From contig DASWCW010000190.1 of assembly GCA_036395835.1 (NCBI GenBank), positions 1 through 35,184 on the forward strand: DNA of 35,184 nucleotides, in the 5' to 3' direction. Below are positions 29,465 through 35,184 of the stretch, one piece after another (within the stretch, counting starts at the first letter, position 1; each line of letters starts with the position of its first letter). The stretch comes from AP-16 sp036395835. Lineage in GTDB: Bacteria; Pseudomonadota; Alphaproteobacteria; Rhizobiales; Xanthobacteraceae. The translations under genes and the position numbers were made by a program. Under the pieces are notes generated by a model, which saw only the letters and a program-made list of their open reading frames with translations, was not told where the DNA came from and ran no database searches.

Positions 29465-30070
29465 TCAGCCTGTGCCAGCCGTTCGTTTGAGGCTGTTGTA
29501 AAGGATTCGATGCGCGTCTGAACAGAACTTGGTCTCCCGGCGTCGGCCAAACCCTGGGCCGGCGGCGAACCAGGCGTTACATTGAAGACAACGACGTATT
29601 TGAGCACCGCCCGACAAGGCTTCGGCGAGTTGTAGCCAAATTGCATCCAGAAGGCTCTCCGGCACTATCGTTACCATGCTACCGGATGCTGGTTCGCCAA
29701 TTTTCAGCGACAGCCGGATCGGTCGGCACTGTGATGGCAATTGGGCCTGAGATCGGCCTTCCCCGACGGCTTGAAGCAATTCTGCCATGGACCTAGCCGC
29801 CCCCAAAGCGGCCGCGACATCTTCCCCTGGCCCGCGCAGCCCATCGGCGGTCAAGGGTCCGAACTTAGTGATGAAATTCAGCACGCCGCGGGGGATCGGC
29901 GGAATGCTCGCAAATTCGCCGAAGAGATTTTCATTGTGCTCCAAAGGCTTATAAGTTTCCAGCTCACCGCCGGAGGCAACAATCCGCATTTCCGAATCCC
30001 AGAGCTGATACCCGTGCGGGTCCCGCGACCACGTAAATTCCCGGAAACTATGTGGAACGGGCCTTGCCAT
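29465..30070 (-). CDS. Hypothetical protein with C-terminal CxxC..CxxxH zinc-finger-like motif
   Basis: 201 residues from ATG 30070 (a GTG at 30073 is an alternative). I do not recognise the N-terminal 130 residues (HSFREFTWSRDPHGYQLWDS and onward). The C-terminus has IRRCLQCNAWFAAGPGFGRR then KFCSDAHRILYNSLKR, a C-x2-C-x18ish-C-x3-H zinc-finger layout close to the CGNR-like and 'KYCS..CR' fingers found in DNA-associated proteins. It is on the integrase strand inside the accessory segment and may be a regulator of the element, but this is only inferred from the finger. Confidence 0.7.
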   Translation of the reverse strand: MARPVPHSFREFTWSRDPHGYQLWDSEMRIVASGGELETYKPLEHNENLFGEFASIPPIPRGVLNFITKFGPLTADGLRGPGEDVAAALGAARSMAELLQAVGEGRSQAQLPSQCRPIRLSLKIGEPASGSMVTIVPESLLDAIWLQLAEALSGGAQIRRCLQCNAWFAAGPGFGRRRETKFCSDAHRILYNSLKRTAGTG

Positions 30071-30191
30071 CACGGTCCGTATCGTGTATCGGATATTTAC
30101 GATTAATCGTCACGTCGTGCTGCTTGGACGTACATAAACGTAACATCCCATACCGTCAAGGCCGCCGGACCAAAAAGGAAACCAAGGGTTC

Positions 30192-30368
30192 ATGGACAAC
30201 CGGCCGAAGACCATGAGCGTGCCGGAAGCCGGGCGCGTTTATTTCGACCTCTCACGAAACGCGAGTTACGAGGCCGCCCGCAGGGGCGACATCCCGGTAA
30301 TCCGCATTGGAGGAAGGCTCCGGGTCCCAGTCTGCCGGCTCGAAAAGATGCTCGAGGGACACGAGTGA
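30192..30368 (+). CDS. Excisionase-like helix-turn-helix protein (AlpA/Xis, HTH_17 type)
   Basis: A 58-residue protein below most ORF cut-offs. It begins MDNRPKTMSVPEAGRVYFDL, then SRNASYEAARRGDIPVIRIG, then GRLRVPVCRLEKMLEGH. The layout 'SVPEAGR..FDLSRNASYEAARRGDIP.IRIGGRLRVP' is that of MerR-like winged HTH excisionases, with the helix around SYEAARRGD and a wing IRIGGRLRVP. AAGG lies upstream. Placed on the opposite strand to the integrase, it probably controls direction of recombination or acts as an element regulator. A GTG at 30365 overlaps its stop and opens another frame that I do not trust as a gene. Confidence 0.85.
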   Translation: MDNRPKTMSVPEAGRVYFDLSRNASYEAARRGDIPVIRIGGRLRVPVCRLEKMLEGHE

Positions 30369-30369
30369 G

Positions 30370-30442
30370 CACCGTTGGGCAAACGGGCGATCCGCGCGGG
30401 GGATTGTGGTCGTTGCCGGCCCAATCGACATGCCCAACGGTG
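30370..30442. repeat. Perfect 12-bp inverted repeat after the excisionase gene
   Basis: CACCGTTGGGCA (30370-30381) and TGCCCAACGGTG (30431-30442) are exact inverted copies 49 bases apart. An inner GATTG/CAATC pairing strengthens the fold. It starts two bases after the excisionase stop. It could fold as a long RNA hairpin, or it could be a recombination or protein-binding site. The remaining stretch up to the dnaK fragment (30443-30646) holds only the palindrome at 30499 and no gene I can support. Confidence 0.8.
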
Positions 30443-30498
30443 ACGGCCGACGGTCCTGCCAATGAACTCCCCGGCCGCGTAAAACGGACCGGGAATAG

Positions 30499-30516
30499 TT
30501 TGCAACTGATTGCAAA
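30499..30516. repeat. Palindrome TTTGCAA-CTGA-TTGCAAA (left copy)
   Basis: A perfect seven-base inverted repeat with a four-base spacer. A near copy (15 of 18 positions) lies at 31725-31742 on the far side of the dnaK fragment. Such spacing suits a dimeric DNA-binding protein or a recombination site. ACCGGGAA precedes this copy and follows the other one. Confidence 0.7.
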
Positions 30517-30646
30517 TTTTTTCGACGTGGGGCGGGGCATGATCCTGGACAAAGCTGAAGCAACAAGCGTTGGGTCGCCACACAGCCGCGCTCCCACTTC
30601 GCATCATATCCGTTTGCGGGCCGCACGGGTGGCTCCGACCTCGGCG

Positions 30647-31570
<924 letters not shown>

Positions 31571-31706
31571 ACTGCGCCGGAACAACACACGTTGCCGGCT
31601 AAGGCTGTCCGCCCCGGGTGTCTGCACGGGCGCATGGCCGCGGGGACCTCCATGCCGGTCGCTTCGTTTGGCGGATTCGACGAAACCGGGACCGATGAGG
31701 CGGACT

Positions 31707-33407
31707 ATGTCCGACCCCGTTGAGTCTGCAACCAATTGCAAACCGGGAACGGGGGGAAAGCCTCCCCGCCATCATGGCAAGCGTCTGGCCAACGATCATG
31801 CCAGGACGATGCTGACAGCCAGCTATCCTACGGCCGCATGGCCTGAGTTCGTCGATTCTGCCGAGTCCGCGCCGGCGAGAGCTCATCTTCGGGCGAAGCT
31901 GACGCGCATCCGAAAGGCGCACAAAGCCGGCGATCGAAAGCAGCTCCGTTACCTGATCCAGCAGTACCTGACCTCGTTCGACGCCCTCATGACGGCGACC
32001 CGATTAGCCCGCCAGAACATGCGCTGGTATCGCCGGCCCAAGAAGAACGAGCTGAAGTACATCGCCGAGAATCTGAACGCCTATCAAGGGACTCGCGAGG
32101 AGGTCAGGCTCATCCTGATCCCGAAAGGCCAGGGCAAGTTCCGGCCCACGCTCGACTTCGGGATCGAGAACCGGGCGCTGCAATATCTCATCAAGTCGAT
32201 CCTCTATGCCGTCGCCGACCTGCACCCGCGGCAGTTCGCGACCCGTGGAGGGGTTCCCGCCGCCATCACCGAGGTCGCCACCGCGATCAAGGCCGGCAAC
32301 CTCCATGCCCGAGAAATCGACATCACGGATTTTTACCCGAGCTTCGACGGGAACAAGCTGGTGGACTTGATCCCCGTGCCGAAGAAGGTGGTTGAGAGAG
32401 TACTTCTCTCCGAGCACCTCAATATCGTCCCTAGTGAGTCCCTCCACCATACTGCTACCCACGCGTCCAACGGCGCTGCAGATACCCACCCGGGGGGAGG
32501 CTTCCCCCTCGAACAGTATCTTGCAGATGCCCGGCGGGGCATTCCCCAAGGATCGAGCGTATCGCCGATCGTGGCCGAGATGCTGCTGGCACCCGTGCTC
32601 CACCAAGTCCCCGCCGGGGGCGAGGTGGTGGCATACGCCGACAACATCTCGGTGATAGCAAAAAACGACGGCGATGCGGACTCGATGACTGAGAGCTTGG
32701 GGATTGCGCTACAAACGCACCCCGCCGGGCAGCTTTGGCCGAAAATCAAGTCTTTTCCACCCGGTGGTCCGATCGAATGCCTCGGGCACCGGCTTACGAC
32801 CGATCACGGCGGCCTTCGAATTCAGCCCACCGCCGCCAATCGGGAGGAATTCGAATCAAGAATGAACAGGGGGTTGGCGCGCCTGAAGGCGTCATCGCTA
32901 TCCCCGGCAACGCGGGCGGAGATCGTGCGCGAACTGAAGAGCGACCTCAGCTCGCATGCCTCCAACTTCAGGCTCTGCGACGGTATGGAAAACTGCCGAC
33001 AACACTGGTCGGTGCGAATCGCATCAGCGAGTCACGGAGGGTCAATCATGCCGCAATCTCAACAGTCACCCACCAGGAGAATGGTCTTTTGGCTGCATCC
33101 CGACCAGGAAGACATCGTTACCCTCGCGTTGAATCACGTCAAGGAGACGGCTCCGACCAAGTTCGAGGCGGTGGCGCTCGAATATATCTGCCAGAACTAT
33201 CTCGGCGCCGGCATTCAGTTCCAGAACTCGAAACAGGCGCTGGCCTATGAATGCAAGAAGGCGCACGACTCCTCAACGTTCGCCCAAAAGGTGCTGGCTT
33301 TTATCCAGGAGCTTTGCCCGGGCCTCGTAATAGAAGCCACGATTACGGCGAGGAGCGCGACCCACGAACAGCGGATACTTGATCGGAATTCAAGGCCAGT
33401 GTTATGA
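31707..33407 (+). CDS. Reverse transcriptase with YADN motif and C-terminal fused module
   Basis: 566 residues from ATG 31707 (GAGG six bases upstream; ATG 31809 is the alternative and lacks a well-spaced site). RT landmarks, numbered from 31707, are LILIPKGQGKFRPTLDFG (135-152), motif A REIDITDFYPSFD (202-214, catalytic Asp205 likely), motif B RRGIPQGSSVSPIVAEMLLA (276-295), motif C VVAYADNISVI (307-317, YADN at 310-313), and the motif-E-like ECLGHRL (357-363). Motif B reads QGSSVSP, unlike the SQ of diversity-generating RTs. No maturase, HNH or Cas1 domain is visible. Residues 448-566 look like a separate module with its own start at 33048. The gene lies in the integrase-marked segment. Confidence 0.9.
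   Translation: MSDPVESATNCKPGTGGKPPRHHGKRLANDHARTMLTASYPTAAWPEFVDSAESAPARAHLRAKLTRIRKAHKAGDRKQLRYLIQQYLTSFDALMTATRLARQNMRWYRRPKKNELKYIAENLNAYQGTREEVRLILIPKGQGKFRPTLDFGIENRALQYLIKSILYAVADLHPRQFATRGGVPAAITEVATAIKAGNLHAREIDITDFYPSFDGNKLVDLIPVPKKVVERVLLSEHLNIVPSESLHHTATHASNGAADTHPGGGFPLEQYLADARRGIPQGSSVSPIVAEMLLAPVLHQVPAGGEVVAYADNISVIAKNDGDADSMTESLGIALQTHPAGQLWPKIKSFPPGGPIECLGHRLTTDHGGLRIQPTAANREEFESRMNRGLARLKASSLSPATRAEIVRELKSDLSSHASNFRLCDGMENCRQHWSVRIASASHGGSIMPQSQQSPTRRMVFWLHPDQEDIVTLALNHVKETAPTKFEAVALEYICQNYLGAGIQFQNSKQALAYECKKAHDSSTFAQKVLAFIQELCPGLVIEATITARSATHEQRILDRNSRPVL
31725..31742. repeat. Palindrome TCTGCAA-CCAA-TTGCAAA (right copy)
   Basis: The partner of the palindrome at 30499-30516, with one arm mismatch. 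It lies inside the putative RT leader or N-terminal codons, directly after TGAG. Together the two copies bracket the dnaK fragment. Confidence 0.65.
31750..31768 (+). other. Short hairpin just upstream of the RT core
   Basis: CGGGGGG and CTCCCCG form a seven-base-pair stem (one G-U) with loop AAAGC. If the RT starts at ATG 31809 this is a leader hairpin; if it starts at 31707 it is coding. No retron-type msr/msd layout is clear here. Confidence 0.4.
33048..33407 (+). CDS. Possible independently started product: C-terminal module of the RT ORF
   Basis: An in-frame ATG at 33048 is preceded by GGAGGG at about seven bases, the strongest Shine-Dalgarno in this cassette. It would give a 119-residue protein, MPQSQQSPTRRMVFWLHPDQ, then EDIVTLALNHVKETAPTKFE, then AVALEYICQNYLGAGIQFQN and KVLAFIQELCPGLVIEATIT. 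The pattern is like conserved alphaproteobacterial hypothetical proteins with a 'FEAVALEYIC..YL' helix, of unknown role. It may be translated both as the RT tail and alone, or a lost stop codon may have fused two adjacent genes. Confidence 0.55.
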   Translation: MPQSQQSPTRRMVFWLHPDQEDIVTLALNHVKETAPTKFEAVALEYICQNYLGAGIQFQNSKQALAYECKKAHDSSTFAQKVLAFIQELCPGLVIEATITARSATHEQRILDRNSRPVL

Positions 33408-33469
33408 ACCTGTCCGGCACATCACCGTGATCAAGATCCGCATACTTTACCCAAAGAGAGGAGAAATCG

Positions 33470-33832
33470 ATGATCAAGCGTACCCCCCAAGCTACTGATG
33501 ATGACGACCTGCCGCGCAATCTCGATTTCGAGGCTCTCGAGCGAGAGGACCCCAAGGAACGCCACCGACTCATCCTACACGCCGCTAAGAATATGATTCG
33601 TAAAAATCCGGACGTGCGATCTGCCTTTAAGGCAATTCGCGGGCGTGGCGTTCCACACGATGAAGCAGAGGCGGAAATCGCGAGGGCTTTTCTTGGGTGC
33701 TATTGGGAAACCGCAAGGGGTTTACCTAACCGATGGCCCTCCGTTTTGTCGGCTCTCCGGAAGGGGAAAACAACGTCAGAACTGTTTCCGGACGAATTGT
33801 ATGAAACAACTCCACAAGACAAACCGAGCTAA
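33470..33832 (+). CDS. Small helical protein downstream of the RT (DUF1841-like motif)
   Basis: A 120-residue protein with AGAGGAG before ATG 33470. It begins MIKRTPQATDDDDLPRNLDF, acidic and probably flexible, then ERHRLILHAAKNMIRKNPDV, then RSAFKAIRGRGVPHDEAEAE and IARAFLGCYWETARGLPNRW. The 'NPDVR.A...I..RGVPHDEAEAEIA.A' helix-turn-helix recalls the HEA-type segment of DUF1841 proteins, but I am unsure of membership. It is 62 bases after the RT ORF in the same direction and probably belongs to the same transcript, so it may be a partner of the RT. Confidence 0.75.
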   Translation: MIKRTPQATDDDDLPRNLDFEALEREDPKERHRLILHAAKNMIRKNPDVRSAFKAIRGRGVPHDEAEAEIARAFLGCYWETARGLPNRWPSVLSALRKGKTTSELFPDELYETTPQDKPS

Positions 33833-34169
33833 CTGGGACGCCGAGCTTGGGGCGGGCGCCCAGCCGCTTGATGCTGGTGCGCGAGGCCTGGTCTTTGCGC
33901 TGTCGCAGCGTGATCTTCTGCCATGAATAGTCCTCCGCACGATCAGGTGCAGCTTAACGAGGATCAAGGCCGGATCTGCTCATCCCCACCAGAGCGGATG
34001 CGCGTCAGCATCTCGTTCCCACTCGTAGGCCATACGCCCCCAACGAGTTACCGCAGGCGCCGAACGGGCACGCGACGGAAAGCCCCGCTTACCCAAATCT
34101 GCCTTCGCTAGGCGCCAGCACCGGTTTGGGCACAGAGTAGCCGCGTTGTAACCCCCGCACGCGACCCCG
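33833..34169. other. Gene-poor stretch after the RT cassette
   Basis: No intact gene is supported. On the minus strand a frame reads DRAEDYSWQKITLRQRKDQA then SRTSIKRLGARPKLGV (about 33947-33830). Its composition looks protein-like and it has a GGAGGA-ATG nearby in another frame, which suggests a decayed gene. I cannot identify it. Confidence 0.3.
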
Positions 34170-34457
34170 ATGCCGGAATGGCTCCAAATCGCCGGTCAAG
34201 TTCAGCCCGCCTTGAGGCGGCTGGGCTTTGCGCTGATCGCGCTTGTCGTGTTGGCGCTCTGGGGATTCTCCGGCTTCTTCCGTCGAGCTCGGCGCCGCAA
34301 ACGGAAGGCAGCAAATAAAGCTCATCCGGCGAACATGGCCCTCGTGACTCAATCCAACATGCCCATCGATCTCGCGCCGGGTATTTTGGCGCTCCCCGGT
34401 GAAATGGCGCAGTGCCAAATGGTTGCCAAGATTGGCGGCCACCCATCTCTGCATTAG
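34170..34457 (+). CDS. Doubtful small membrane protein
   Basis: 95 residues with one hydrophobic span (LGFALIALVVLALWGFSGFF) followed by the basic run RRARRRKRK, a plausible type II membrane anchor. There is no good ribosome-binding site, and the rest (PANMALVTQSNMPIDLAPGI) matches nothing I know. It could equally be chance open frame in a decayed region. Confidence 0.25.
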   Translation: MPEWLQIAGQVQPALRRLGFALIALVVLALWGFSGFFRRARRRKRKAANKAHPANMALVTQSNMPIDLAPGILALPGEMAQCQMVAKIGGHPSLH

Positions 34458-34528
34458 GCGTTTCCGGGCTTGATCAGCAGTGGATCCGGATCAGCTGGCG
34501 CCCGAGTGGTGAATCGCAGGTCGTTCCC

Positions 34529-34732
34529 ATGACGCAGTGGCGGCTCGGACTCGCCTGGCTCTTGGCGGTGATTGCCATTCCAGCTGATGGCAGCCGAGCT
34601 GAAGGACGAGGTCGAGCAGATCGTCAGCCGGGAAATCCATATGGCGATCTTGCGAGCCGGCGACCCGTCAGTTCCGACGCGCTGTTCAATCTGGATCCGG
34701 GCGATGGCTCGTACACAGGATCGCCTGCTTGA
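34529..34732 (+). CDS. Doubtful small secreted protein
   Basis: 67 residues, MTQWRLGLAWLLAVIAIPAD then GSRAEGRGRADRQPGNPYGD, and further to GDGSYTGSPA. The first 20 residues look like a signal peptide. AGG lies nine bases upstream. No family is recognised. The frame extends upstream to 34412 without conservation clues. This may be a remnant. Confidence 0.3.
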   Translation: MTQWRLGLAWLLAVIAIPADGSRAEGRGRADRQPGNPYGDLASRRPVSSDALFNLDPGDGSYTGSPA

Positions 34733-34799
34733 GCTTCGGATGGTCCGGGGCAACTTTTTGGCGCGCGCTACCGCTTCGTCCTCTTTTCATGCTTGTGTC

Positions 34800-35184
34800 T
34801 CATGGGTTTTGCGCCAAACGGAAGCCGATTAGTACGATCACTAGACCGGCCAGTTGGAGCGCGCTGGGCACCTCACCTAGCGCAGCCCAGCCTAGAAGCA
34901 ACACGAACGGCGGGACAAGCGAGGGAAACACCGCCGCGCGACCGGCACCGAGCAACCCGACCGAGACGACGAACAGATAAATCGCGACCGGCCCTGCCAG
35001 TACCCCCTGCAACACCGCTTGGATGAGGTTTTCCTGCCATCCGAGCGCAATCATGCGGTCGATGCCGCCTAGGCTCCAATGGATGGGTACCGCGAGAAGC
35101 GCCAGCACGCTGATGACTGCCGTGGCAGGAATCGCAGGTATACGCCAGAGGCGCAGCAGCGTGCCGAAACCGGCAAACATAAGC
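34800..35184 (-). CDS. EamA/DMT-family transporter, C-terminal part (cut by window edge)
   Basis: At least 127 codons on the minus strand; the frame stays open to the window end and probably continues beyond, since drug/metabolite transporters are about 290-300 residues with ten spans. Visible spans are TAVISVLALLAVPIHWSLG, IQAVLQGVLAGPVAIYLFVV and FVLLLGWAALGEVPSALQLA, and LAGLVIVLIGFRLAQNP ends it. The 'LLGWAALGE.PSALQLAGLVIVLIG' end is the classic EamA C-terminal signature. The substrate is unknown. It marks what is probably the return of ordinary chromosome right of the accessory segment. Confidence 0.85.
   Translation of the reverse strand, partial: LMFAGFGTLLRLWRIPAIPATAVISVLALLAVPIHWSLGGIDRMIALGWQENLIQAVLQGVLAGPVAIYLFVVSVGLLGAGRAAVFPSLVPPFVLLLGWAALGEVPSALQLAGLVIVLIGFRLAQNP

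Noticed and set aside
31600..33400. Diversity-generating retroelement
   Set aside because: Motif B reads QGSSVSP, not the SQ form of DGR RTs, and no template/variable repeat pair or target lectin-type gene is visible.
31600..33400. Group II intron
   Set aside because: No maturase or HNH domain, no domain V-like RNA hairpin and no intron ends were seen around the RT.

Overview
The window looks like chromosomal DNA from an alphaproteobacterium of the order Hyphomicrobiales (Rhizobiales), probably near Bradyrhizobium, Rhodoplanes or Pseudolabrys. This is inferred from high G+C, from marker genes typical of that order (DUF2794, IalB, DUF1223 beside acnA), and from REP-like palindromes between genes. 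No taxon can be proven from the window alone. Left edge (1-3835): a VOC protein cut by the window edge, a possible serine-recombinase tail remnant, a LysR regulator divergent from a periplasmic-binding-type protein that lacks a signal peptide, a cupin, a flavin-type oxidase-fold protein and tRNA-Ala(CGC). Core region (4081-27815): yggT-DUF167-folD; a GNAT; a secreted alpha/beta hydrolase; typA; a site-2 protease with CBS domains; argG; a PAP2 phosphatase; a membrane protein; rlmN; ialB; an MDR oxidoreductase; a toxin-antitoxin pair with a frameshifted toxin; thpR; the tesA / ABC ATPase / FtsX-like permease locus; a Bax-inhibitor-1 protein; a second GNAT; DUF2794; DUF1223; and acnA. Accessory region (about 27940-34800): an apparent integrative element beside acnA. 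It holds a tyrosine integrase with a frameshifted arm-domain ORF overlapping its start, a zinc-finger protein, a 58-residue excisionase-like HTH protein missed by simple ORF calling, a 12-bp perfect inverted repeat, an internal fragment of dnaK bracketed by two TTGCAA-type palindromes, and a reverse-transcriptase cassette. The cassette is the best candidate for an undescribed system. It comprises an RT with motif C reading YADN instead of YxDD, an in-frame C-terminal module that has its own strong Shine-Dalgarno and ATG (so one reading frame may give two products), and a downstream 120-residue helical protein. The RT motifs resemble non-intron, non-DGR bacterial RTs. Whether it acts in defence, as a retron-like system or otherwise cannot be told from sequence alone. 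The right edge holds the C-terminal part of an EamA/DMT transporter, where chromosomal sequence seems to resume.
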